Positions 8,901-16,589 of a stretch of 64,000 nucleotides of DNA are shown here, in pieces. Source of the DNA: Roseateles_B flavus. GTDB lineage: Bacteria > Pseudomonadota > Gammaproteobacteria > Burkholderiales > Burkholderiaceae_C. The stretch is taken from the NCBI RefSeq assembly GCF_039872765.1, contig NZ_JBDPZC010000001.1, forward strand, positions 434,001-498,000, written 5' to 3'. Numbering within the stretch: position 1 is the stretch's first letter; the number at the start of each line of letters is the position of its first letter. The notes under the pieces were generated by a model. The model saw nothing but the letters and a program-made list of their open reading frames with translations, searched no databases and was not told where the DNA came from. The position numbers were made by a program, and so were the translations under genes.

Positions 8901-9794
8901 CTGCAGGGCCTGGGCGTTGGTCTGGTCGTCATAGGGGAGGGTGGCCCCCCAGGCCTTCTCCTGCTCCTCGGGCTGGCTGCCCTCGAAGAACTCGGTGAAG
9001 CCGGCGACCAGGTCCGCCTTGGTGAAGACCAGGTAGACCGGCGCCACGACCTCCAGGGTCTCGGTCAGCTCCTGCACGCGCTGGCGCAGGCGCTTGGCCA
9101 GGTCGACGACGGCATTGGCGGGCTGCCCACGCAGCTCTGCCAGGCTCACGGCGATCAGGATGCCATTGATCGGCGCCTTGGGCCGGTGCTTGCGCAGCAG
9201 GCCCAGGAAGCTGCGCCACTCGGCACGGTCTTCCTCGTAGACCGAGTAGCGGCCCGCGGTGTCCAGAAGGATGCCCTGGGAGGTGAAGAACCAGTCACAG
9301 CTGCGGGTGCCGCCCACACCCTGGATGATGTTCTCTGATGGATCGCCCAGCGGGAAGTGCAGGCCCGAGCGCGCCACCGCCGTGCTTTTGCCGGCCGCGG
9401 GATTGCCAATGATCATGTACCAGGGCAGCTCGTACAGCGCCGCCGAGCCGCGGTGCTGGCCGATGCGGGAGGTCTTGAGCATGCGGATGGCATCGCGCAT
9501 GCGCTCGCGCAAGTCCTGGGCCTCGGCCTGCTTGTGGGCGCCGAGCGCATGGCCGGCGGCCACGGCCTGCTGGTCCACGGCCTGTTCGAGCGCCTGCGCC
9601 GCGCGCCGCTCCTTGCGCCAGCGCAGCAGCTGCACGCCGCCCCAGACCAGCACGGCCAGGAGCAGGATCAGCAGGGCCCAATACAGCGTCAGCTGCAGCG
9701 TCTCGGCCCCCAGGAAAAGAAAGGCTGCCAGGGCAGCCAGGCCGATCACCGCGATCACTCGCGTGTCGAACAGAAAGGACCAGAGTCGTTGCAT
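5961..9794 (-). CDS. tssM: T6SS inner-membrane protein TssM (IcmF/VasK)
   Basis: The 1277-residue inner-membrane core of the envelope-spanning complex. Two N-terminal membrane segments (about residues 12-29 and 33-55) are followed by a cytoplasmic NTPase-like domain with an intact Walker A, GNPAAGKST, at 130-138. A third membrane segment lies near residue 440, and a large periplasmic part contacts TssJ. An Ala/Pro-rich insert occurs around residues 575-600, and the C-terminal tail is also low complexity. It is the first gene of tssM-tagF-ompA. The intact Walker A matters because many TssM proteins have lost it. Confidence 0.96.
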   Translation of the reverse strand: MQRLWSFLFDTRVIAVIGLAALAAFLFLGAETLQLTLYWALLILLLAVLVWGGVQLLRWRKERRAAQALEQAVDQQAVAAGHALGAHKQAEAQDLRERMRDAIRMLKTSRIGQHRGSAALYELPWYMIIGNPAAGKSTAVARSGLHFPLGDPSENIIQGVGGTRSCDWFFTSQGILLDTAGRYSVYEEDRAEWRSFLGLLRKHRPKAPINGILIAVSLAELRGQPANAVVDLAKRLRQRVQELTETLEVVAPVYLVFTKADLVAGFTEFFEGSQPEEQEKAWGATLPYDDQTNAQALQRFQSHFDTLVDGLKAASVARLSLHRGEELPPGLLAFPDEFASLKPALRSFVATLFEDNPYQFCPVLRGFYFTCAVIEGESRSSCAEKVAQRFRLSGSLPALRKQAPTAQGMFLKDLFTKVIFEDRNLVRQYTSRHKVRLRMASFAGGALTLGLLLSLWTWSYMGNRQWVASVQADLQKVQMLQKGRTDVAARMEALELISDRLAQLETLQRERPWSLSFGLFQGQAVEQQLRREYLAGLKELVLKPAAGEMEAYLREVARHSAQDLQAATPAAGASAPAGTAPAAAAARPASTLYQQASALNADEAYNALKAYLMLAEPERIEPSVFSDQVTRFWRQWLEANREGQSREELVRGAEKLLAFMGTQLNRPGFPAVAMNHSVVDQSRELLRQVVKGLPARERVYAEIRARAAARYTPVSVARIVGDAGRSSLQGSRVVSGAFTREAWTGYVQSAIDDAANKELQAEDWVLKTAQRDDLTLEGSPEQVKRALVQLYKAEYASEWRRFVQDISVPEFASFEQAQQQMNVLGDPQQSPIGKVLQRVWDETAWDNPGLLNGKLSQGREGVLNWIKQRLFGQAPVQVEVKLEAPKAEIALGPIGKEFGSLQRVMVAADGQSALLKSYLESLGKLRARFNQMKNQGDPGPAARQLLQLTLEGQGSELVDALKLVDEQMLSGMPDNTRAVLRPMLVRPLQQSFAVLVPTAEQEINRVWQAQVYEPFQKQLAGKYPFSSSSRIEAAPADIAKVFGAQGAIAKFADQTLAGLVNRRGDTLQARTWGEQGIRLLPEFSTAFGSWMAGGEAAGGSAATAGAGGGAAADATQFEIQALPAPGLSEYTLEIDGQVLRYRNSAPQWVSFVSPSRQGAPGVKISGVDFEGRPVSFLEEPGGMGLQRMVEAAQKRKTPEGLHELRWTQGRLSVAVMLRLVRQAAGTGGPATAGASPGMSGMAALRGLTLPAQVVGQLGGEARQANAGATRTTPANGG

Positions 9795-10078
9795 TTGCTA
9801 ACCAATTTGTTCGCTGCCCGTTTGGCGACGGGTGCGCCCAGCCATCGCCGTGGCGGCGTGGCCCTCCCATGACGCGTGTGTAGGAATTCTTCTCGTCAGT
9901 TCATGCGCGCCCGGCATGGCGGTGAAGCAGCGGGACGGATGAATGCGCGGAAAGCCCCATGAACACGGGCCGTTGCGGGCGGAGTCTATCCAGCGGGTGT
10001 GCAGTTCCGCACGCGTGCCTGCGTCAAGCTGTGAGGCGCTGTAACAATCAATGCAAGTCCTGCAATGGCTTGCAGTGC

Positions 10079-10918
10079 TCAGCCACCCGGCGACGCGGCG
10101 GCCTTCTTCTCTGCGCCGGCCAGCTCCACGTGGCCATAGTCACGCATGCGCCAACGACCACCCCATCGCAGCCCGTAACGCTCGGATTCTCGGCCAAACA
10201 ATTCGTAACCTTGCAGCGCCCAGGGGTCGGACTCGCTGATCACCAGGCGGCCGTCGCGCAGGAAGGCGCTGTCGGCGGCCAGCCCATGCTGGTGATAGCT
10301 CTGCATGGGGCCGGCCTGCGTGACCTGCGGACCCTGGCGCTGCAGCATGGCCTGGCGCTCCGGGCTGCGGTAGCCTTCCAGCAGCACCATCTCGTAGCCC
10401 TGCTCGCGCATGGCCTTGTAGACGGCCAGCAGGCGCTGACGGAAGCCGGCATCGAGCAGCTCCCAGCGACGATCGGCGCTGACGATCTCCACGGCCAGGC
10501 CCTCGGCCTGCGCCCGGGCGAAGACCTCCGGCGGCAAGGGCGGCGGCGGCACCAGCTGCTCCCCGGCGAGGAGGGCGGCGAGGCGTTCATCCTGCGTGCC
10601 AGGGGTCTGGTCCGGCAGGCTCAGGCGCAGGCGCCAGCCACTCAGCACGACCAGCAGCGGCGGCAGGGCCAGCAAGGCCAGTGCGGCCCACATCCAGGGG
10701 CGCATGCGCTGCTTCAAGCGGCCGGGGGCAGGCGCAGCCTCAGCCTGTGCCGGGGCGGCCGACGCGCCAGCGCCGGCGAGCACGCCGCTGGTCCCCATGG
10801 TCTCAGGCCGGCCCGAGGCACCGCGGGCAGGGCGGTGGACGCCGAACCAGTAAATGCCCAGGCAACTCAGTGCCACGAGTAGCCAGATGAGGAGTGCAAA
10901 TGTCACCGGGGTAACCAA
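10079..10918 (-). CDS. Membrane-anchored M15-type D,D/L,D-peptidase
   Basis: The product is a zinc peptidase of the VanY/CwlK-like M15 group. The C-terminal half has the metal motif SYHQHGLAAD (SxHxxGxAxD) and the second site DYGHVEL. An N-terminal membrane helix is followed by a linker of about 100 residues, so the catalytic domain would sit in the periplasm. T6SS clusters often encode a peptidoglycan hydrolase to open the wall for the envelope complex, and this is the obvious candidate. The start is uncertain. TTG 10918 with AGGTGG 10 bases upstream is preferred; GTG 10906 and ATG 10987 or 11083 are alternatives. Confidence 0.75.
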   Translation of the reverse strand: MVTPVTFALLIWLLVALSCLGIYWFGVHRPARGASGRPETMGTSGVLAGAGASAAPAQAEAAPAPGRLKQRMRPWMWAALALLALPPLLVVLSGWRLRLSLPDQTPGTQDERLAALLAGEQLVPPPPLPPEVFARAQAEGLAVEIVSADRRWELLDAGFRQRLLAVYKAMREQGYEMVLLEGYRSPERQAMLQRQGPQVTQAGPMQSYHQHGLAADSAFLRDGRLVISESDPWALQGYELFGRESERYGLRWGGRWRMRDYGHVELAGAEKKAAASPGG

Positions 10919-11085
10919 GGGTAAGAAGCCACCTGTCGGTCTTCGCGGATGCCGACAATTCAGCGCGCCCTGCGGCGCGCCGCGCATTCCACCATGAGCC
11001 CGCGGGCGCTGCAAACAGGAAATCGTGACCGCATGCAGCGTTGCCGTGCACGTCCTGTCCGGACCCTGACCTGTTGGAGTCATTC

Positions 11086-11979
11086 TTGAGTCGACCTACC
11101 CTGCGAGCCACTTCTGCGAATCCGGCCGACCCCGTGCGCGCCAGCGCCCCCGATGCTGGTGACGCCGATGCCGACGGTCTGCTGTCCGTGCTGTCCCTGG
11201 AGGACCTGCAGGCACAGGCGCCGCGTCGCCGCAGCGGCGGCTCCATGATCTGGGCCTTGGGCGGTGCGGCGCTGCTGTGCGGCCTGTGGCTGGTCTGGCT
11301 GCTGTGGCCTTCCAGCCCTGCAGCGGAGCCGGCGCCCATGGTGCCGGAGTTGTCGACCCGTCCGGCACCTGCCCCCGCCGTGCTGGCGCAGGATCCCGCC
11401 CTGGGCTCGCGACCTGCAGCCATCATCGATGCGCCCCAGGACCCCGCGGTTGCCGCAGCCCTGCCGGCCCAAGCGGCCAGCTCGAGTCTGGCGACCCTGT
11501 CGGCCCTGCCCGCCAGCGCGAGCCTGCCGGCACAGGCGATGCCGGCCGCTGCCGTCGGCAATGGCGCCCCACAGGAGGCTGGGATGGCCTCCCAGGCCGT
11601 GGCTCCGGTGGCGCCTGCCGCCGTGGCGGCTGCTGCTGCGGTGCCGCGGGAGAACCGTCGCGTGGCGTCCAGGGATGCCAGGGAGTCCAAGCGCGCCGCA
11701 GCCAAGGCCGAACCGTCACGCAGTCGCGCGGCGGCGGGCGGTGGCAAGGCAGCCAGCGCCGATCCCGATGCGCAGCTGCTGGCGGCCGTCGTCCAGCATC
11801 TGGACCAGCAGCAGGCCCCCCATGACTTCAACGAGAGCCCCGAGGCCGCGCCCAAGGTGAACCTGGCGCAGTGCAAGGGCCTGCGAGGGGCGGATGCCAG
11901 CCAGTGCCGGGCCCAGGCTTGTGCCGGCCGCTGGGGTGTGGACCGCGCCTGCCCCATGCGCAACGGCGGTAAGTCCTGA
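11086..11979 (+). CDS. Membrane-anchored Ala/Pro-rich hypothetical T6SS-linked protein
   Basis: The predicted 297-residue protein starts at TTG 11086, chosen because GGAG (11076-11079) is correctly spaced; an earlier TTG at 11041 lacks a site. A cytoplasmic segment of about 50 residues is followed by one membrane helix (GGAALLCGLWLVWLLW). A long Ala/Pro-rich, low-complexity periplasmic linker follows, then a short C-terminal domain with four cysteines suited to disulfides. It is divergent from the M15 peptidase gene and lies inside the T6SS locus. I recognise no family. The topology suggests a periplasm-spanning partner of the envelope complex; that is inference. Confidence 0.65.
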   Translation: MSRPTLRATSANPADPVRASAPDAGDADADGLLSVLSLEDLQAQAPRRRSGGSMIWALGGAALLCGLWLVWLLWPSSPAAEPAPMVPELSTRPAPAPAVLAQDPALGSRPAAIIDAPQDPAVAAALPAQAASSSLATLSALPASASLPAQAMPAAAVGNGAPQEAGMASQAVAPVAPAAVAAAAAVPRENRRVASRDARESKRAAAKAEPSRSRAAAGGGKAASADPDAQLLAAVVQHLDQQQAPHDFNESPEAAPKVNLAQCKGLRGADASQCRAQACAGRWGVDRACPMRNGGKS

Positions 11980-12174
11980 AGGTCCTGAGCCGGGAGCGCT
12001 GGGCGCGGAACGAGGAAGCTAGGGTCTGCTGGGGCAGCCCTGCACGCCCGCACGCCGCGGCAACGGCCACTTGCGTGGCGATGCCTGCTGGTGTTGATGG
12101 CCGGCACTGACAGCCCATGACGTGCAACCAAGCCGCCGCCTTCCGGGCAGGCGGCATGAGGCCGTGCTGCCCGG

Positions 12175-12945
12175 TCAGGGCAGCTGGATGGTCACATGGG
12201 CCTGGCGCGGCGGCAGCTGAACCAGCTGCTGGTAGGGGGCCAGGTCTTGCTCGGTCTGGTGCCGCAGGCCGGTGCGCAGGCCGAGGTAGGCCAGCAGGGC
12301 CAGCAGGGCGAAGCCGCTGGCCACCGCCCACACGGGAATCTCGGTGCGCAGCACATGGATGATGCGGTCAGGAGCGCGCCAGAACGGCGCCAGCTCGCGG
12401 CGGCCGCCCTGGTGCAGCTGGATCTCGTCACCCAGCCGAGCGATCAGGAAGGCGAGCTTCTCCCGGCCTTCCAGCACATACATGCCCTGGAAGCCCAGCA
12501 GCAGGCACATCTGGTAGACCTCCAGCGAGGGCAGCCGGCGGGCGCCTTCGCGGCGCAGGTTCTCCAGGTGCTGGAAGAACTGGTCGCCTGCCAGCTGGTC
12601 GCCGAAGCACTCCAGCTGCAGCGGGCGCAGCTGCCACACGGCGGCAAGGGGGCCGTGGCCCTGCAGCACCACCTCGTCCAGCAGGGCGCAGAAGGCGTAC
12701 TTGCTGAGGTGCACGTCCTCCGCGCTGGCGCCGCTGCGCTGGGCCTGGCGTTCGAAGTCCTGAAGAAAGCGCAGGACAGCCTCGCGGAAAGCGTCGGCGT
12801 CCGTACTGCTCTGGCCACTGCGCAGCAGGAAGATCAGTGTGAAGCCCTCGGCCATGAGGTCCACCAGCCTTGCCGGCCGCGTGAGGGCGCCGGCAGGGGC
12901 GGGGGCAGGGCGTTCCGGGGCGAGGCTGGGGACGGCGGCGTTCAT
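12175..12945 (-). CDS. tssL: T6SS inner-membrane protein TssL (DotU family)
   Basis: The 256-residue short form of TssL has a cytoplasmic DotU domain (about residues 20-200) with the conserved KYAFCALLDEVV stretch. One C-terminal membrane helix (about 205-228) and a short periplasmic tail follow. It lacks the OmpA extension; the separate OmpA-like protein encoded at 4154-4957 probably supplies that function. ATG 12945 overlaps the tssK stop by 4 bases (ATGA), so translation is coupled. Confidence 0.94.
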   Translation of the reverse strand: MNAAVPSLAPERPAPAPAGALTRPARLVDLMAEGFTLIFLLRSGQSSTDADAFREAVLRFLQDFERQAQRSGASAEDVHLSKYAFCALLDEVVLQGHGPLAAVWQLRPLQLECFGDQLAGDQFFQHLENLRREGARRLPSLEVYQMCLLLGFQGMYVLEGREKLAFLIARLGDEIQLHQGGRRELAPFWRAPDRIIHVLRTEIPVWAVASGFALLALLAYLGLRTGLRHQTEQDLAPYQQLVQLPPRQAHVTIQLP

Positions 12946-14285
12946 GGGTTGATGGCGATCAGATCGGTCTGGAGCTCGGGGATGCCCGAGGGCGCGTAGA
13001 GGCACAGCGCGCGGGCCTGCATCATGCGGTCATACAGCGGGCCGCGCGCCTCGATCAGGAAGTAGTAGGTGTTGGGCTTCACGGGCACGGCCGAGGGCAC
13101 CTGGGGCTGGTGCTGCAGGCGAAGGCCCGCCATGGCCGAGAGCACCAGCTTGGCCACGTCGTCCGGTGCGCCGATCTTGAGCCGCATGGGCATGGTCTCG
13201 ACCAGCTCCTGCGGCGGCAGGCTGCTGCGGATGCCCAGCAGGAGCTGGGTCTGGGCGCCGATGAAGTCGCTGTCCAGCCGCGCGTGCCAGTAGCCCGGGC
13301 GCTGCTCGAGCAGGGCCAGGCTGAGGTGGCGGGTGGAGATCACGGTGTCCAGCAGCTCGCGGATGATGAGCTCCAGCTTGTCGAAGCCGGCGCCCGGGTT
13401 CTCGTGCTCGTAGACCGGCAGGTCGGCCAGGCGGTAGGACTTGGCGAAGGTCAGCAGCGCCCCGGCCAGCGAGAGCAGGCCCTGGAACAGGCGCTCGGGG
13501 TGCAGCTGGGGATGCCAGTGCAGGTGTGCCAGCTCGGCGAAGGCGCGGCTGGCGGTGTGCAGCAGCCAGAAGGAGGCCACGTCGCCGGAGCGGAATTCGA
13601 TGAAGTCCTTGGAAGGCTCGCGGTGGAAGCCGTAGAGCGCGTCCACCTTGGCCTGCAGCATGTCCAGCAGCTGGCGCAGCCGGCGCTGCAGCAGTGGGCT
13701 GCCGCGCAGCTGGAGCAGGGGCGGCACGAATCCGGCGTCCAGCTCAAAGCCGCCCGCGGCGCCACGGCGCACGCGCAGCAGGGGCAGCGTGATCAGGCCG
13801 GAGCGGGGTTCCAGCTCCGAAAGCAGTCGCAGCGACTTGCGCAGCACGGTCAGCTCGGCCTCGGCGGCCTGCGTGAAGACGTCGCGGGTGGCTTGCTGGT
13901 CCAGCACATAGCGTTCCGAGCGTGCCGCCTCGCGGCTGTCCGCCACATTGCTGCCTGCGCTGCGCAGGGGTGCCAGGGCCAGGTGGAAGACCATCTCGGT
14001 CTGCTGCACCGGCCAGTCAGCCAGGCTGACGGCTGCGGGCAGCTCGTCCTCGCCGGGGGCATCCACGAGCTCGCCGTCGGGCATCACCACGCGCAGCTCG
14101 TCCACGCGCAGCAGGCCGGCGGCCAGGGATTCCTCGTCCACCTTCAGCTGCATCAGGCCGTGGGCATAGGGATGCAGGGCGCGGCTCATCTGCACCAGGC
14201 GCCATTCGTGATAGGCGTCCTGCTGCTGGAAGTGCTGCGGGCGAAGGAACAGGCCTTCGCCCCACAGTGGTTTGCTGGCTTGCAT
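12942..14285 (-). CDS. tssK: T6SS baseplate protein TssK (ImpJ/VasE)
   Basis: The 447-residue protein begins with the hallmark segment W-GEGLFLRPQHFQQQD (about residues 8-23). TssK trimers link the baseplate wedges (TssEFG) to the TssLM membrane complex. Length and N-terminus match the family. It is the middle gene of tssJ-tssK-tssL on the minus strand. Confidence 0.95.
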   Translation of the reverse strand: MQASKPLWGEGLFLRPQHFQQQDAYHEWRLVQMSRALHPYAHGLMQLKVDEESLAAGLLRVDELRVVMPDGELVDAPGEDELPAAVSLADWPVQQTEMVFHLALAPLRSAGSNVADSREAARSERYVLDQQATRDVFTQAAEAELTVLRKSLRLLSELEPRSGLITLPLLRVRRGAAGGFELDAGFVPPLLQLRGSPLLQRRLRQLLDMLQAKVDALYGFHREPSKDFIEFRSGDVASFWLLHTASRAFAELAHLHWHPQLHPERLFQGLLSLAGALLTFAKSYRLADLPVYEHENPGAGFDKLELIIRELLDTVISTRHLSLALLEQRPGYWHARLDSDFIGAQTQLLLGIRSSLPPQELVETMPMRLKIGAPDDVAKLVLSAMAGLRLQHQPQVPSAVPVKPNTYYFLIEARGPLYDRMMQARALCLYAPSGIPELQTDLIAINP

Positions 14286-14332
14286 GGGCTTGGATCCGGG
14301 CTGGGCAGTTCGGTGAGGGGCTGGTGGCTGGG

Positions 14333-14944
14333 TCAGGAGCAGAAGGGCGGCGTGCTCTGGGCGAAGGCGCGATTCACGCCCACGGGCTCACCCTGCTGGA
14401 CGCTCAGCGCGCAGGCATGGGCGCCCAGGATCAGTCCCTGCGGCGAGAGGCCCTCGGTCTTGAAGGCATAGCGCCAGCGTTGCGGGGCGGGCGCCAGGAA
14501 CAGGCCCACCACGCCCACGAAAGGCTGCTCGGGCTCGAAGCTCTCCTCGACGCGCAGCGCCTGCCCGGGCACGAGCTGGACGTCACGCACGCTCAGCAGC
14601 TGCTCGCCCAGGACCTCGCGTTCGCGCTCCTTGTTGCCGAAGGTGTCGTAGGGAGCCGAGAGAAAGGCGTCGGCCTGCTTGAGCTTGTAGATCCGCACCC
14701 AGAGGCCCAGGGAGCGGCCCTTGGCATCGAGGTTGAGGGAGGGGCTGGCCTGCAGCCGGATGGGCAGGGGCAGGGCCTTGCTGGGCGGCGGCTTGGGGGC
14801 TTCAGCCTTTTTCAGGACGCCGACGGCCTCCAGGGCCTTGTCCAGGGTCTCGCCGGGCGCGCTGGCGCATCCCGCGAGCGCGCATGCGCCCAACAGTGCC
14901 ATGCCGGCGCCAAGGCCGCGCCACGGGCTCCCTGTCTTGTCCAT
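14333..14944 (-). CDS. tssJ: T6SS outer-membrane lipoprotein TssJ
   Basis: The 203-residue protein has a type II signal peptide with lipobox LAGC; the lipidated Cys is around residue 26. The TssJ domain carries IRLQASPSLN and later GLFLAP. TssJ sits on the inner leaflet of the outer membrane and holds TssM. ATG 14944 is used because it places the signal peptide at the N-terminus and has a purine-rich site upstream; the longer frame to 15007 adds no recognisable sequence. It is the first gene of tssJKL. The gap to tssK is 47 bases. Confidence 0.92.
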   Translation of the reverse strand: MDKTGSPWRGLGAGMALLGACALAGCASAPGETLDKALEAVGVLKKAEAPKPPPSKALPLPIRLQASPSLNLDAKGRSLGLWVRIYKLKQADAFLSAPYDTFGNKEREREVLGEQLLSVRDVQLVPGQALRVEESFEPEQPFVGVVGLFLAPAPQRWRYAFKTEGLSPQGLILGAHACALSVQQGEPVGVNRAFAQSTPPFCS

Positions 14945-15316
14945 CCCCTGCGCTCCCTCGCTCTTGTGTCGGTACTTCACGGCGTGGATTGTGGAGTGCC
15001 GGGCCAAGCCGGGCCCGCGCTAACTCGAAACAGAAGCGCATCAAGTTGTTGCGAAAAGCTACTGGCGTAACCCAGTCTGTGAGCGCGATTTACCTGTGTG
15101 CAATCGAGGTTAGATGTGAAGTTGTGCACAAAACTTCCGTTTACATCTGTAACCCCGACGCCGCTGGGCCAGAGCGGCGGCGGCCAACAGAATCCACCGG
15201 GATCGCGTCGCCTCCTGCCTGTGCAGCGGGCATTCACCGACCTTGAGTTCCGCGAGTCGTCCGCCAGAGACGCCAGCGGCGCTCGCGACAGGCCCAGTTA
15301 CGAGGGAGTTATCCAT
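14945..15316. promoter_or_regulatory. Divergent promoter region of the two main T6SS operons, with a nested dyad
   Basis: This 372-bp gap separates tssJKL (-) from the lipoprotein-tssBC-hcp operon (+). Its middle part is markedly AT-richer than the flanks, as promoters often are here. At 15112-15148 there is a nested dyad: outer arms AGATGT (15112-15117) and ACATCT (15143-15148), inner arms GAAGTT (15118-15123) and AACTTC (15132-15137), and the perfect palindrome TTGTGCACAA (15122-15131) in the centre. This is the best candidate in the window for an operator controlling both T6SS operons. I found no convincing sigma-54 promoter. Confidence 0.45.
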
Positions 15317-16054
15317 ATGCAGTTCCGTTTCGAGCCCCGTCTGCGGGCCCTATGCCTCGCCTTTGCCGTCCTCGGTCTCTCCGCCTGCGAGACCATGCCC
15401 CGCGAGGGCAAACCCGCTCCCGTCGCAGAAATCCCCCTTGACGTGCGCATCCAGGATGCCCGCAAGCTGCTGGCCGCCAACGACGTCGCGGGCGCCCAGT
15501 CCGCGCTCCAGGAGGCCGCGCGCCTGAACCCCGGCAGCGCACGTCCCTGGCAGGTCCTCGCCCAGATGCACTTTGACGCCGGCAACTATGGCGCGGCCAT
15601 CGTGGCCAGCCAGGAAGTGCTCGCGCGGGATGCCAACGACACCACCGCCAACAACATCATCGCTGTCTCCGGACTGCGCTCGGCCGTCGCGGCCATCGCC
15701 TACCTGCGCCGTGTGGACGGGATCCACGGCAGCGCGCGTCAGGAATCCGAACAGCTGGCCGAGCGCCTGCGTGACACCCTGGGCCTGCCGGTGCTGGTGC
15801 CGGCCCCGGAGTCCGTGGCCGCCAAGCCCGCCCCGAGCCCCCGCCGCACGACGGTGAAGCCCGCCGCACCCGCCGCGCCCGGCGCAACGGCGGCTGCGCC
15901 TGCGAGCACCAAGCCCGTGGCTGCCGCGCCGGCTGCGCAGCCCGCCAGCACCGCCGCAGCCCCCAAGCCGGCCGCAGCGACGGCAGCGAAGCCTGCGCCC
16001 GCGCCGGCCACGGCAGGCGCCACCGCACGCGATCCCTTCAGTTCCCTCAAGTAA
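15317..16054 (+). CDS. T6SS-associated tetratricopeptide-like lipoprotein
   Basis: The 245-residue protein starts at ATG 15317 with GAGGGAG 8 bases upstream. It has a lipoprotein signal peptide with lipobox LSAC (Cys near residue 23). A helical TPR-like region (about 40-150) is followed by a long Ala/Pro/Lys-rich tail ending in DPFSSLK. It is the first gene of the tssBC-hcp operon, 24 bases ahead of tssB. Lipoproteins with TPR-like repeats occur in this position in betaproteobacterial T6SS loci. A periplasmic accessory or outer-membrane role is inferred, not known. Confidence 0.7.
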   Translation: MQFRFEPRLRALCLAFAVLGLSACETMPREGKPAPVAEIPLDVRIQDARKLLAANDVAGAQSALQEAARLNPGSARPWQVLAQMHFDAGNYGAAIVASQEVLARDANDTTANNIIAVSGLRSAVAAIAYLRRVDGIHGSARQESEQLAERLRDTLGLPVLVPAPESVAAKPAPSPRRTTVKPAAPAAPGATAAAPASTKPVAAAPAAQPASTAAAPKPAAATAAKPAPAPATAGATARDPFSSLK

Positions 16055-16078
16055 ACGCCTCACCCGGGAGAGACGGCC

Positions 16079-16588
16079 ATGGCCAAGAAAGAAAGTGTTC
16101 AGAAGCGCCTGGAAAAGGTGCGCCCGCCCCGCGTGCAGCTCAGCTACGAGGTGGAGATTGGTGACGCCATCGAGGCGAAGGAGCTGCCCTTCGTCGTCGG
16201 CGTGATGGGGGACTTCTCCGGCAAGCGTGATGCGGATGCGCCGCTGCCCAAGCTGAAGGACCGCAAGTTCGTCAACGTCGACATGGACAACCTGGACGAG
16301 GTGATCGACGGCATCACCCCGCGCGCCAGCTACCGCGTCAAGAACACGCTGAGCCCCGAGGGCGGCGAGTTCGCCGTGAACCTGGAGTTCCACAAGCTGG
16401 ATGACTTCCGCCCGGAGGCCGTCGTCGAGCAGGTGGAGCCGCTGCGCCGTCTCCTGGAGGCCCGCACCAAGCTGGCCGACCTGCGCAACAAGCTCGCCGG
16501 CAACGACAAGCTCGAGGATCTGCTGGCCGACGTGCTGCGCAGCACCGAGCAGCTGCAGCAGCTGCAGTCGCAGACCAAGGAGAACTGA
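16079..16588 (+). CDS. tssB: T6SS contractile sheath small subunit TssB
   Basis: The 169-residue protein is the VipA/ImpB partner of TssC; together they form the contractile sheath. Family features include the RPPRVQLSYEVEIGDA segment near residue 17, LPFVVGVMGDFSG and the C-terminal helix used to hold TssC. The stop is followed within one base by the tssC start, as is usual for this 1:1 pair. Confidence 0.97.
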   Translation: MAKKESVQKRLEKVRPPRVQLSYEVEIGDAIEAKELPFVVGVMGDFSGKRDADAPLPKLKDRKFVNVDMDNLDEVIDGITPRASYRVKNTLSPEGGEFAVNLEFHKLDDFRPEAVVEQVEPLRRLLEARTKLADLRNKLAGNDKLEDLLADVLRSTEQLQQLQSQTKEN

Positions 16589-16589
16589 G

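Noticed and set aside
5811..9338. Several + strand frames of 300-520 codons opposite tagF and tssM
   Set aside because: They are mirror frames of well-supported T6SS genes; none has a motif or ribosome binding site.
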